Source of the DNA: Veillonellales bacterium
GTDB taxonomy: Bacteria; Bacillota; Negativicutes; JAAYSF01
DNA: 64,000 bases
Direction of reading: 5' to 3'
NCBI GenBank assembly: GCA_039680175.1
Contig: JBDKTO010000011.1
Span: forward strand, 1-64,000
Under the pieces are notes generated by a model. That model was not told where the DNA came from and did not search any database. It was given only the letters and a program-made list of their open reading frames with translations. The first letter of the stretch is position 1; each line of letters opens with the position of its first letter. The position numbers and the translations under genes are program-made. Below, one piece after another: positions 9,035-19,245 of the stretch.

Positions 9035-11413
9035 CTAACCAAGACCCAGCAGCCGTCCGCCCTGGTATACGACAAATGCCAGCAGCCAAGCCAATCCAGT
9101 GGAATATGCCGAGCTGAACAGCGGCCATTTCCATGAATTCGTCTCCCTTTTCATTACGGCAATGGTTGCCAGGCAAGGCGAGTATACGAGCACGAATACC
9201 ATCAATGCATAGGCTACCAAAGGACTGAACATCGGATCAGCCGCCAGGGCTGACGACAGAGAGGTGGAATCTTTATCCACGGCGCCGATATTATAGATTG
9301 TACCTAAAGTGCTCACCAGAACTTCCTTCGCCGTAAAGCCGGCAAACAAGCCAACCCCAATCTTCCAATCAAATCCTAAGGGAGTCAGCAGCGGCTCAAC
9401 AACCCGTCCGATTCTTCCCACATAGCTTTGGGCCACCCGTTCCCCTGCCTGTTCTTTTTTCAATTGTCCTTTTTGAGCATCCAGATTATTTTTCAGTTCC
9501 ATATAGCGGCTGGCATACAAATACAGGTTAGGGCTGTCGGCTTCAAGCTGAGCGACCCTGGTCTGCTTTTCCTGTTCTAGGACGATTCTCTCCGGTGAAT
9601 TTTTGGTCAGCCCGCCGGTTTTGCTGCTGCATTCTTCCTCTGCGGCGGATATTTGACCGACGAGCATTTCCAGGGGCGGAATATCGCTCAAATCGGCAAT
9701 CTGAAGCGGGCGGAAAACCTGCTCTTTTACTTGCAGGGAAAAGGTGCTATCAGCCTGGAGAGTTAATGATGCGTAATCTTTGGAAGGAGTATATTGGCTG
9801 GGATAATTCGACAAAAACCAGATAATAATCGAAACGGCCAGAATAATAGTTCCTGCTTTTTTTACATAAAGCACGCTGCGTTCCCACATATGGATCAGCA
9901 GACCTTTGCCGCTGGGCAGCCGGTAAGGCGGCAATTCCATAACGAAGGGCTCGGTATCGCCCTGAAACAGCACGCTGCGGAATATCCGCGCCATAACAAC
10001 TGCCAGCACAATACCCAGCAGATAAATCGAAAATAGCACATTGCCGGCACTGGTTTCACTGAAAAACGCGGCAATCAGCACAGTATAAATCGGCAGCCGG
10101 GCACTGCAGCTCATTAAGGGTGCCACCAACATAGTCACCAGCCGGTCCCGGGGATTCTCCAGCGTCCGGGTTCCCATGATTGCCGGTACATTGCAACCGA
10201 ATCCCAGCAGCAACGGGATAAAAGATTTGCCATGCAGTCCGACGCTGTGCATTACCCGGTCCATAATGAAAGCGGCTCTGGCCATATAGCCGGTATCTTC
10301 CAATAAAGCGATTCCTAAAAACAACAGCAAAATATTCGGTAAAAAGACAATTACACTGCCAACACCGCCGATAATCCCGTCAACGACCAGAGATTTCAAG
10401 TCACCAGCCGCCATGTGCAGGCCAACAAAACCAGCCAGCATTTTAACGCCCTGATCCATCCACCCCTTCGGATAGTCGCCGATGGTAAACACCAGGTTAA
10501 ATACCAGCCACATCATTCCTAAAAAAATCGGCAAACCAAACATCCGGTTCGTCAGTATCCTGTCGATTTTATCGGAAGCAGTAACCGTTTCCTCGTTGTC
10601 GCCGCTGACTACCTGACGGTAGATTTCTCCGATAAACCAATATCGCCGGTTGGCGATTTCCAGCTCTGGGTCGTCGCCTAAAAATTCCGTTAGTTCCCCC
10701 CGTAATGATTGGGCAGCCGCAATAACCTTTTCGCCGCCGGTCAATTGCTGCAACGCGGCCAAAATAGCCTGATCGTTTTCCAACAACTTTAAAGCCAGCC
10801 AGCGAGTCGGGAAACACAACTGGTCATGAGCATTGGCAAGCAGGGGGATTAACTGTTCCACCCGATCTTCAATCATTTCGCCGTAATCAATGGAAAAATC
10901 GGACTGCCGATGTGACCCCGCCGCCTGAATGACGGTACCGAGCAGTTTCTCCATTCCCTCCCGGCGGTTGCCCACGACCCGGATAACCGGAATCCCCAGT
11001 TTTTTCTCCAGCTCCTTTTCCCGAATCTCGATATGCCGCGAAGCGGCCACGTCCACCATATTTAACGCCAGTACCATTGGCTGGCCTAATTCGAGAAGTT
11101 GAGTAGTCAGATAAAGATTGCGTTCCAAATTGGAAGCGTCGACCACATTGACCAAAACATCACAGTGCTCCCGGGCAATAAAATCCCGGGTAACCACTTC
11201 TTCCGGTGAAAAAGCTGTCAGGCTATAAGTTCCTGGAAGGTCAACAACGATAACTTCCCGGCCTTGATAATGGAAAAATCCCTCTTTCTTCTCCACCGTG
11301 ACGCCTGGATAGTTGCCTACATGCTGATGGGACCCGGTTAAATTATTAAAAATAGTCGTTTTACCGGAATTCGGATTGCCCGCTAAAGCGATTGTTAGTT
11401 TATTGTCCTGCAT
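9035..11413 (-). CDS. feoB: Ferrous iron transport protein B
   Basis: FeoB imports Fe(II) across the inner membrane. The N-terminal G domain shows GNPNSGKTT (G1, residues 12-20), DLPGTYSL (G3) and NMVD (G4). It is followed by the FeoB GDI helical domain, and then the membrane core with two gate-like repeats (for example [12 protein letters not shown] and [12 protein letters not shown]). The start is placed at the second ATG (11413): AAAGGA lies seven to eight bases before it and too close to the first (11419). At 792 residues it is long for Bacillota because about 130 polar residues (after [12 protein letters not shown] up to SYVGRIGRV) sit between two membrane helices. It is the third gene of a Fur-type operon. 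Confidence 0.95.
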   Translation of the reverse strand: MQDNKLTIALAGNPNSGKTTIFNNLTGSHQHVGNYPGVTVEKKEGFFHYQGREVIVVDLPGTYSLTAFSPEEVVTRDFIAREHCDVLVNVVDASNLERNLYLTTQLLELGQPMVLALNMVDVAASRHIEIREKELEKKLGIPVIRVVGNRREGMEKLLGTVIQAAGSHRQSDFSIDYGEMIEDRVEQLIPLLANAHDQLCFPTRWLALKLLENDQAILAALQQLTGGEKVIAAAQSLRGELTEFLGDDPELEIANRRYWFIGEIYRQVVSGDNEETVTASDKIDRILTNRMFGLPIFLGMMWLVFNLVFTIGDYPKGWMDQGVKMLAGFVGLHMAAGDLKSLVVDGIIGGVGSVIVFLPNILLLFLGIALLEDTGYMARAAFIMDRVMHSVGLHGKSFIPLLLGFGCNVPAIMGTRTLENPRDRLVTMLVAPLMSCSARLPIYTVLIAAFFSETSAGNVLFSIYLLGIVLAVVMARIFRSVLFQGDTEPFVMELPPYRLPSGKGLLIHMWERSVLYVKKAGTIILAVSIIIWFLSNYPSQYTPSKDYASLTLQADSTFSLQVKEQVFRPLQIADLSDIPPLEMLVGQISAAEEECSSKTGGLTKNSPERIVLEQEKQTRVAQLEADSPNLYLYASRYMELKNNLDAQKGQLKKEQAGERVAQSYVGRIGRVVEPLLTPLGFDWKIGVGLFAGFTAKEVLVSTLGTIYNIGAVDKDSTSLSSALAADPMFSPLVAYALMVFVLVYSPCLATIAVMKRETNSWKWPLFSSAYSTGLAWLLAFVVYQGGRLLGLG

Positions 11414-11492
11414 AAACATATCCTTTCACGGCTAAGTTGAGATTTGTTTGTTAAAAAATACGGCAGAACCAAGCTTTTCTATCACACCATTC

Positions 11493-11705
11493 CTACTGAA
11501 CATGAATTTGATGCGCAATCCGATTGTCCAGCATAATGCGGGTCTCCCGGACTCCGACCAGCAAGGATGACGGGCTGCGGCTGATCAGCCGCAACGGTGC
11601 GCCGGGAGTAATTCCCATATTCACCAAACGCATACAAGTAGTTTCCGGGTTGTTCATCTTTATGATCTTTACTTCTTGACCCGGCCTGACCATGGTTAAC
11701 GGCAT
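11493..11705 (-). CDS. feoA: FeoA domain protein (second copy)
   Basis: A 70-residue SH3-like FeoA protein, with the core MNNPETTCMRLVNMGITPGAPLRLISRSP. FeoA is a small cytoplasmic partner of FeoB. The ATG at 11705 has GGAGG eight bases before; the GTG three codons up overlaps that site and is unlikely. It lies between the other feoA and feoB, as a tandem feoA-feoA-feoB order. Relative to the first copy it differs in most positions, so the two may form a heteromeric partner or act separately. Confidence 0.92.
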   Translation of the reverse strand: MPLTMVRPGQEVKIIKMNNPETTCMRLVNMGITPGAPLRLISRSPSSLLVGVRETRIMLDNRIAHQIHVQ

Positions 11706-11726
11706 ATCCGCCACCTCCGATTCATT

Positions 11727-11957
11727 TTAGGCTCCCTCTATTTGAATCATTTCCGCTTCTGTTTTGCGGAGGGAAAGATTAAATCCTTTCACTTTGATCT
11801 CCATGGGATCACCCAGTGGTGCATATTTTAAAACCTTGATCATCGCTCCGGGAACCACCCCCATATCAATGATTCGCCGATGAACCGGTCCCTGCCCCAC
11901 GACTTTAGCAACAATCCCTTTTTCTCCCGGCTGCAGATGGCTTAACAGCTTCGACAT
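11727..11957 (-). CDS. feoA: FeoA domain protein (first copy)
   Basis: A 76-residue FeoA protein and first gene of the iron operon. The core GQGPVHRRIIDMGVVPGAMIKVLKYAPLGDPMEIKVKGFNLSLRKTEAEMI is the complete FeoA/SH3-like signature. The ATG at 11957 follows GAAAGGAG. Two Fur-type boxes lie about 90-130 bases upstream, so expression should rise in iron limitation. It ends 22 bases before the second feoA. Confidence 0.93.
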   Translation of the reverse strand: MSKLLSHLQPGEKGIVAKVVGQGPVHRRIIDMGVVPGAMIKVLKYAPLGDPMEIKVKGFNLSLRKTEAEMIQIEGA

Positions 11958-12043
11958 ATCACCACTCCTTTCTGGCCCTTCCTTGTCGCGACAGGATTAC
12001 CCACCGAAACCAGGGCCTGCGCTATTATGCAATAAATTAGTAT

Positions 12044-12058
12044 TGATATTCATTATCA
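12044..12058 (-). promoter_or_regulatory. Fur box 1 upstream of feoA
   Basis: TGATATTCATTATCA matches the 7-1-7 Fur consensus TGATAATnATTATCA in all but one base. It lies in the promoter region of the feo operon. Confidence 0.85.
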
Positions 12059-12077
12059 ATTAAATTATAACTGACTA

Positions 12078-12092
12078 TGATTCTCATTGTCA
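12078..12092 (-). promoter_or_regulatory. Fur box 2 upstream of feoA
   Basis: TGATTCTCATTGTCA is a second 7-1-7 palindrome with three mismatches to the consensus, 34 bases from box 1 (start to start), so two Fur dimers could bind on one face of the promoter. Confidence 0.7.
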
Positions 12093-12097
12093 ATATT

Positions 12098-12438
12098 AAA
12101 TTTTCCTGGTTACAGCTAGTTTATTCTAATTATTTTCCCATAGATTGCCGCTGTTAAAAAAAACGGCGGTTTTCGGCGATTGGCGTTCGATTTTTAGCTG
12201 TTGGACCATTGTTGTACTAACATTGCCGTAGTGAGCGGCGGAGAAACAATCCGAACTGCTCTAACACTGCCGTCACCGCGGCAACGCCGTGGGCGGCAGG
12301 GTAAAGCTGCGCGAAATCCAATGGCCAAACAGCAAAATGCCGGCGGCGGAGTTTAGCCGCAGCCGACATTTTGCGTAGCGTATGTCGTTATGCCTTGTCT
12401 TTATTATGTAGAATTTTTCCAGCGGTAGCAGCGGAAAT
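12098..12438. other. Intergenic region between feo promoter and serS 3' end
   Basis: No gene is seen. A small hairpin near 12150 (CCGCTGTT with AACGGCGG across an A-run, then TTTT) and a large one at 12332-12374 are present. Open frames here have no ribosome site and consist of GC-rich repeat-like DNA. Confidence 0.5.
12332..12374 (-). terminator. Hairpin terminator downstream of serS
   Basis: On the minus strand GCAAAATGTCGGCTGCGG pairs with CCGCCGCCGGCATTTTGC around a short loop, with one mismatch and one G-U pair. It lies 65 bases past the serS stop. There is no long U-run after the stem, only the TTTT within it. Confidence 0.55.
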
Positions 12439-13800
<1,362 letters not shown>

Positions 13801-13884
13801 CTACTGTGATAGTATATGCTAAAATGCTAATCATTAGTTTATACTGCTATATTTTACAATATGCATACCAGGTTGTAAAGCAAT

Positions 13885-14868
13885 TTAATGACTGCCGCTT
13901 GCCCGGATCGAATGAATAAATTGAATAAACTGCTCGCTGACGGCAGGATCAAATTGGCTGCCGGTACAACGCACCACTTCAGCAAGTGCCTGCGCCAATG
14001 TAAGGGGTTCCCGATAGCAGCGGGCGCTGGTCATAGCATCATAGGCATCGCATACCGACATCATCCGGCTGAACAAAGGAATCGCATCGCCCTTAAGCCC
14101 CGCCGGATACCCCAGCCCGTCAAACCGTTCATGGTGGTGCCGCACAATATCGGCAATATTGTCAAACCCCGGTATATCGGTAAGAATATCCGCTCCGCGG
14201 GCGGAATGGCGTTTTACAAATTCGTATTCGTCCCCTGTTAACCGTCCCGGCTTATTTAAAATCTTTTCCGGAACGCCGATTTTACCCACATCATGTACAA
14301 TTCCCGCCAAATAAGCGGTAGTGACCGCTTGGGCCGGCAATTTCATGTACTCAGCCAAATCCACCATCAACGTAGCCACATGCTCACTGTGCTGTTTGGT
14401 GTACGCATCCCGGATGCCAATGGCTTTGCAAAAGGCCCGGATAATGTCCATATTCATGGTATCCAGTTGTTTCTCAATCACCTTGAATTTATCAATCCCG
14501 ACATAAATACCAGCCGCATACTCCGGCTGACCTTCCTCATCCCGCAGCAAAAAAGTGCTGACCAAATGCCAAATATAAGAATGCATCCGGGAATTGCCAA
14601 TACAAGCTTCCATGGCCGGAAACTCCCGTCCAGTATCCATAGTTTCAATCAACGGTCCGTGATATATCCCGTCGTCGTCTTGTTTCCTGCCGTCAAAAAT
14701 CGCCTTCAACAATGACTGCCCAATCAAATCCCTTTTCGGCATTTCCCACAGCTTACAAAATGCATCATTCACAAATACAATCCTATAGTTTCTGTCAATA
14801 ACCAGCCAGCCGTGCATTGAGCTGGCCTGAACCGCTTCCGCAACTCGTATAAGTACATTTTTCTTCAT
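13885..14868 (-). CDS. PAS domain HD-GYP phosphodiesterase
   Basis: A 327-residue signalling protein. Residues about 10-120 form a PAS sensor domain (STMHGWLVI-type start, IVFVNDAFCKLWEMPKRDLIGQS). Residues about 140-320 form an HD-GYP domain with HDVGKIGVPEKILNKPG, then HHERFDGLGYPAGLKGD and DAYDAMTS, so the metal and GYP residues are intact. Such proteins hydrolyse cyclic di-GMP. There is no membrane segment, so the PAS domain likely senses an internal signal. The ATG at 14868 follows AGAGGAG. Expression is separate from serS, 171 bases downstream. Confidence 0.92.
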   Translation of the reverse strand: MKKNVLIRVAEAVQASSMHGWLVIDRNYRIVFVNDAFCKLWEMPKRDLIGQSLLKAIFDGRKQDDDGIYHGPLIETMDTGREFPAMEACIGNSRMHSYIWHLVSTFLLRDEEGQPEYAAGIYVGIDKFKVIEKQLDTMNMDIIRAFCKAIGIRDAYTKQHSEHVATLMVDLAEYMKLPAQAVTTAYLAGIVHDVGKIGVPEKILNKPGRLTGDEYEFVKRHSARGADILTDIPGFDNIADIVRHHHERFDGLGYPAGLKGDAIPLFSRMMSVCDAYDAMTSARCYREPLTLAQALAEVVRCTGSQFDPAVSEQFIQFIHSIRASGSH

Positions 14869-15015
14869 AAGTGGGGCTCCTCTGCTTCACACCATTTCCG
14901 CTTGTTATGACAAGTATATTTATTCGCTTAATGTCGGAAAATCCCTTCGTACCTCCATTGATTTTGGCAGGAATTTATCTGCTTCAACCGAAAAGAAGTA
15001 GCAGAGGTGATAGCA

Positions 15016-15681
15016 TTGTCCTTTTCAACCCATTCCGAATTAGAACAGTCCCTGTTAAACTGCCGTTTATGCCCGCTGTGCCAGGATGCCATCGGTCCAA
15101 CCTCCTGCAACGGCTCCCCTAAAAGCCCGCTGGTTATCGTCGGCGAGGGCCCCGGCGGCGTGGAGGACGAGTACGGCGTACCCTTGGTCGGTCCTTCCGG
15201 CCAGTTGCTGGATAAAGCTCTGGCCAGTGTCAACATTACCCGGGATCGCGTCTACACAACGAATGTAATTAAATGCCGCCCAAAAGGCAACCGCACTCCC
15301 ACGATTGAGGAAGGCCGGTTTTGCGCCGAGCACTGGCTGGATCTGGAGCTGGCCTTTGTCCAACCGAAGGTCATTATTGCCCTCGGCAGCGTGGCCTTGC
15401 GCTACTTATACCGGCCAGACGGCCGGATTACCAAAGTCCGCGGCCAGTGGTTCACTACCAAATACGGTATCCCGGCCATTGCCACTTACCATCCGGCGTA
15501 TCTGCTGCGCCTGACCGGCAAAGATCTAGTCCGGGCTAAATGGCAGGTATACTACGATTTCCAGGCAGCGGCAGTTAAATGCCGGGAATCGGCCCCTGAT
15601 TTTGAATTGAAATCAGAAGTTCCGCCTGATTTACTGTCGCTGTACAGCGACAGACGGGAAGAACGGCGGAAAAGAAGGTAG
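15016..15681 (+). CDS. Family 4 (type) uracil-DNA glycosylase
   Basis: A 221-residue enzyme that removes uracil from DNA. A Cys-rich start (NCRLCPLCQ) supplies part of the 4Fe-4S ligands. Motif A is GEGPGGVEDEYGVPLVGPSGQLLDKAL. TNVIKCRPKGNRTP and the later CAEHWLDLELAFVQPKVIIALGS follow, and motif B is ATYHPAYLLR. I chose the TTG at 15016, six bases after AGAGGTG; the GTG at 15007 is part of that site. The C-terminal 40 residues are basic and disordered-looking. It is a single gene, facing a small gap before the YkvI-like carrier. Confidence 0.92.
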   Translation: MSFSTHSELEQSLLNCRLCPLCQDAIGPTSCNGSPKSPLVIVGEGPGGVEDEYGVPLVGPSGQLLDKALASVNITRDRVYTTNVIKCRPKGNRTPTIEEGRFCAEHWLDLELAFVQPKVIIALGSVALRYLYRPDGRITKVRGQWFTTKYGIPAIATYHPAYLLRLTGKDLVRAKWQVYYDFQAAAVKCRESAPDFELKSEVPPDLLSLYSDRREERRKRR

Positions 15682-15810
15682 CGGCGGCGGTAGTCTGTTG
15701 GCTTATTCCCCATCGCCATAGCTCGCAGCCCCGATTTACAAAAAAATCCATGTCGGAAATTCCGTCATAGATCATATATATGGTAGCAGCGACTGAAAAG
15801 GAGTGACGTC

Positions 15811-16857
15811 ATGAGCCACGGCACGTTTGCAAACACTTTTCGCGTTGCCGCCACTTATTCCGGCGCCATTATCGGCGCCGGCTTTGCTTCCGGCCAGGAG
15901 TTAACTCAGTTCTTTGTCCTTTATGGCAGCAACGGATTGCTGGGGATTGTTCTTGCCGGAATTTTATTCGCCTGGCTGGGCAGCCGCCTGCTGGAGTTAG
16001 GCTGTCATTTAAAGGCAACCGGCTACCATCAGCTGCTGTATTACGTCTGCGGCACCAAAACCGGCTTCATTCTAGACATGATGATCGCTCTATTTTTATT
16101 CAGCGTTCTCTCCGTTATGCTGGCCGGTGCCGGCACTATATGCCGGGATCAATTCGGTCTTCCCTACTGGCTGGGACTGGCAGTTACCGCATTGGCAGTC
16201 ACCCTGACTGCCTTGCGGGGCATTGACGGCGTCACTACCGCCAACATGTTCATCACTCCGGTACTGGCAGCAACAATGCTGGTCATCGGTTTATCCTGTC
16301 TGGCCTATCACGGTCTGGACAGCGATTTGTTTCACCTTTCTCCCCAGCCGACAGACTGGCCGGCACCTTGCTGGCCGCTGGCCAGTCTGTTATATGTATC
16401 CTATAACCTGGTGCTGGGCGCTGCCATTATCGCTCCCCTGGGAGCATCGGTGCCAAAAACCGCCCGGCTGCTGGGCAGCCTCATCGGCGGACTGACTCTT
16501 ACCCTGTTGGCCGGAGTCACCGTCCTGGCAGTTATGCTCCATTACGAAGAAATATTGACCGAGGAAATTCCCATGCTTTATATAGCCGGCACACAGCATG
16601 ATTTCAATCGGCTGACCTATAGCCTGATGTTCGTCGCTACCATCTATACCACCGCTTTGACCAACCTGTACGGCTGTGCAGCCAAGCTGCATTCTTCCAC
16701 CCGTTTCAGCTTTTCTGCCAGCCTGTTAATCGTGATCAGTTTAAGCATGCTGTGCAGCCAGTTCGGCTTTGCCGATTTGATCGTCGCCTTGTATCCTATT
16801 TTCGGCTATGCCGCCCTCTGGTTTTCCATCAGGCTTTGTTTCGCTCGTATTCCTTAA
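15811..16857 (+). CDS. YkvI-like membrane carrier (APC superfamily)
   Basis: A 348-residue protein with about ten hydrophobic helices. The first, AATYSGAIIGAGFASGQELTQFF, with its broken glycine-rich helix, is the YkvI signature related to amino acid carriers with a LeuT-like fold. The function in bacteria is not established; amino acid transport is likely. The ATG at 15811 follows AAAGGAGTGA. Its 3' end overlaps the convergent flavoprotein gene by four bases. Confidence 0.8.
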   Translation: MSHGTFANTFRVAATYSGAIIGAGFASGQELTQFFVLYGSNGLLGIVLAGILFAWLGSRLLELGCHLKATGYHQLLYYVCGTKTGFILDMMIALFLFSVLSVMLAGAGTICRDQFGLPYWLGLAVTALAVTLTALRGIDGVTTANMFITPVLAATMLVIGLSCLAYHGLDSDLFHLSPQPTDWPAPCWPLASLLYVSYNLVLGAAIIAPLGASVPKTARLLGSLIGGLTLTLLAGVTVLAVMLHYEEILTEEIPMLYIAGTQHDFNRLTYSLMFVATIYTTALTNLYGCAAKLHSSTRFSFSASLLIVISLSMLCSQFGFADLIVALYPIFGYAALWFSIRLCFARIP

Positions 16858-17729
16858 GCTTTTTCCTGTTTGTCCAGATAACCGATGGCGCTTAATACCG
16901 CCACCAGACCTTCCCCGGTAGACTTAGCAATCTGCCAGGGTTTGCCGGTGCAGTCCCCGGCGGCGAAAACTCCGGGAATATTGGTCGACATATCCCGGTT
17001 CACTTTAATTACTTCCCTCTCCAGTTCCAGTCCCGGCAGAATGTTTTCCACCGGATCGGACTGACGCAGAATGAATACCCCATGTACCTTTAAATCCTCC
17101 TTATCGGTAACCAGCATGTCCACCTGCCTGTCCCCTGTTATCGTCTTCGGCCGAGTCTGGGGCAATACTCGTATGTTTCCCCGCAGCTGGAAACCTTCAT
17201 CTTTATATTGGGGTAAATAATATACACTGCGGCAGATTTCACTTAAAAAATTGGCTTCCTGCTCGCCTTCCGGCGTATAGGAAATGACAGCCACATCCTT
17301 ATCCCGGTAAAACATACCGTCACAAGTGGCACAGTAACTGACACCCCGCCCAAGAAAATCCCGTTCCCCGGCAAACAGAACCGTAGCCACAACGCCGGTG
17401 GCTACAACTACCGCTCCCGCCTCATAAGTGCCTGCCGGCGTCAGCAGAGTAAAACTGTCCCCGGCAGGAAAAATATTCAAAACTTTTTCTTTAATCAGCG
17501 TAGGCTCATGGGCCAGACAATGAGCTGACAGCTGCTGGATCAACCCTTTGCCGGTAACCTGGGGAAGTCCCGGATAATTATCAACAATGTGGGCCTTTTG
17601 CAGCTTGGAGCTGAACCCCATATGCTCGAATAAGGCAATGCTCTTATTCCGTATCCGGCCGGTTAACGCTGCCGACAGACCCGCCGGGCCGCCGCCGACT
17701 ACCGCAATATCAAATTTTTTATCCGCCAT
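16854..17729 (-). CDS. Thioredoxin reductase-like FAD/NAD(P) oxidoreductase
   Basis: A 291-residue flavoprotein with an N-terminal FAD site GGGPAGLSAALTGRIR, the redox-active CATCDG (CxxC; around residue 135), and the C-terminal FAD motif GVFAAGDCTG. It has the length and order of thioredoxin reductase-like enzymes, but the usual NADPH motif GxGxxA next to the CxxC is not obvious (YRDKDVAVISYTPEGEQEA), so it may be a ferredoxin-dependent or NADH variant. It follows the aldo/keto reductase gene by 37 bases on the same strand, a likely redox pair. The ATG at 17729 has AGGGAGG upstream. Confidence 0.85.
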   Translation of the reverse strand: MADKKFDIAVVGGGPAGLSAALTGRIRNKSIALFEHMGFSSKLQKAHIVDNYPGLPQVTGKGLIQQLSAHCLAHEPTLIKEKVLNIFPAGDSFTLLTPAGTYEAGAVVVATGVVATVLFAGERDFLGRGVSYCATCDGMFYRDKDVAVISYTPEGEQEANFLSEICRSVYYLPQYKDEGFQLRGNIRVLPQTRPKTITGDRQVDMLVTDKEDLKVHGVFILRQSDPVENILPGLELEREVIKVNRDMSTNIPGVFAAGDCTGKPWQIAKSTGEGLVAVLSAIGYLDKQEKA

Positions 17730-17766
17730 GTACTTTCCTCCCTGTCTTTTTCACCTGCTAATCGAC

Positions 17767-18774
17767 TCAACCTAAGTCTTTGGCCACTTGCTTTAGACGC
17801 TGCCGGATCGGCAAATCGTAGGGACAGCGCTTTTCGCAGGCGCCGCATTCAATGCAGTCGGAAGCCTTGGCTCCCATTGCCGCATAACGTTTGGGAATCG
17901 CATCCTTCAATCCATAGGATGCATATTGCAGATGGAAAATAAACATTTGCGGAATGTCAATTCCCACGGCACAAGGCATGCAATAACCGCAGCGGCGGCA
18001 GAAATTAGGTCCCAGCACTGCCGCTTCTTCCTTCAGCACCGCTTTTTCCTCTTCCGTCAGCGGTTTATAGTCCTTAGCCGCCATCAAATTTTCCGTAACC
18101 TGTTCCACCTTGTCCATTCCTGGTATGGCGCAGGTGATGTCCTGTCCGATAATATACCGCAAAGCCAAATTAGTATGTTTTACCTGACCGCCGCCCAGAG
18201 GCTTCATTATAATGCGGCCAATATCCATGGATTTCGCTAAAGGAAATAATTCTTCCAGCGGCTGAGGCTCAATAAAGTTAAACGGCACTTGCACCGTACT
18301 GAACTCGTCGGTTTTCAGCGCTTCCACCAGCAAGCCGGTATTATGGCCGGTAACGCCGATATGGCGGATCTTCCCTGCTGCCTTTGCTTCCTTCAGTGCC
18401 TCCAGGGCCCCGCCGGAGGCCATCACCGCTTCAAAGTCGGCACGGGTCTTGATGTTATGAATTTGATATAAGTCGATATACTCTGTTTTCATATTCGCCA
18501 GACTAATGTCGATGTCTTTCGCCATACCCGCTTTATCCCGGGCCATGCTTTTCGTCGCCAGATAGTATTCCGACCGGCGGGAAGAAATATGTTTCCCGAT
18601 TTTCGTTTCACTGTCGGTATAAGCCCGGGCCGTATCTACAAAATTAATGCCGGAGTCCAGAACCTTATGCAGCACCGGCCCTGCTTCTTCCATTGTACAG
18701 CGCTGCAGCGGTAAAGCGCCAAAGCTGACGACCGTAACTTCCATTCCCGTACGGCCTAATTTTCTTTTTTCCAT
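17767..18774 (-). CDS. Aldo/keto reductase with C-terminal 4Fe-4S domain
   Basis: A 335-residue protein. Residues 1-230 form an AKR barrel with the catalytic set (Asp in NFVDTARAYTDSE, Lys in YLATKSMAR and His in YQIHNI). The C-terminal ~100 residues carry CRRCGYCMPC and CIECGACEKRCPYDLPIRQRL, typical of two-cluster ferredoxin domains fused to AKRs in anaerobes. It probably reduces or oxidises a carbonyl in contact with ferredoxin. The ATG at 18774 has GGGGG upstream. The substrate is unknown. Confidence 0.88.
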   Translation of the reverse strand: MEKRKLGRTGMEVTVVSFGALPLQRCTMEEAGPVLHKVLDSGINFVDTARAYTDSETKIGKHISSRRSEYYLATKSMARDKAGMAKDIDISLANMKTEYIDLYQIHNIKTRADFEAVMASGGALEALKEAKAAGKIRHIGVTGHNTGLLVEALKTDEFSTVQVPFNFIEPQPLEELFPLAKSMDIGRIIMKPLGGGQVKHTNLALRYIIGQDITCAIPGMDKVEQVTENLMAAKDYKPLTEEEKAVLKEEAAVLGPNFCRRCGYCMPCAVGIDIPQMFIFHLQYASYGLKDAIPKRYAAMGAKASDCIECGACEKRCPYDLPIRQRLKQVAKDLG

Positions 18775-18905
18775 AAAAATACCCCCACACGCATTATTTC
18801 TAACAATATTGTTTCTTTATTGATTGTTCGCGCGACATTTATCAACTCCTGCTAAAGATAATAAACGGCGCCGCTTTTTTCTCCCAAAGTCAGCTGGGCG
18901 ATCCC

Positions 18906-18934
18906 TTGACTTTCAACAGGGGATAAAATATAAT
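18906..18934 (+). promoter_or_regulatory. Sigma-A promoter of the T-box-serC operon
   Basis: TTGACT (18906-18911) and TATAAT (18929-18934) are separated by 17 bases, a near-perfect vegetative promoter. It lies about 310 bases before the DUF1015 start and reads through the T-box. Confidence 0.9.
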
Positions 18935-18984
18935 GAAACTGAAATTATACAGGGCTTACGCTAGCTATTTCTATCGCAAGCCGT

Positions 18985-19203
18985 TAACATGATGAACGGG
19001 AAGCTAATTGCTTTTATTCCCCAGAGAGCCGATGATGGGTGCGAATCGGCGGATGAAGCAGCTAATTCCGCCCGGGAGTGGCTGATGATAAATCGTGACG
19101 GGTTCCGCCCGATACAGCGGCTGGAGTTGGCCGCATCATGCGGCAACTTGGGTGGCAACGCGGGAGTATATCTCGCCCCAATTGAGGGGGCGGGATTTTT
19201 TGT
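18985..19203 (+). ncRNA. T-box riboswitch (serine type inferred)
   Basis: The leader contains the T-box stem I elements AGAGAG (19023-19028) and GGTGCGA (19038-19044), and the T-box sequence GGGTGGCAACGCGGG around 19150-19164. The terminator follows (TCTCGCCCC pairs with GGGGGCGGGA, then T6, to 19203). Uncharged tRNA binding favours the antiterminator and so the downstream genes. Serine is expected because serC is in the operon. The specifier codon was not fixed; Ser codons AGC (about 19060) and TCC (about 19067) lie in the expected region. Confidence 0.88.
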
Positions 19204-19245
19204 TTTGTCAAACGCATTACTATCAACAAACAAGGAGACAAGATC

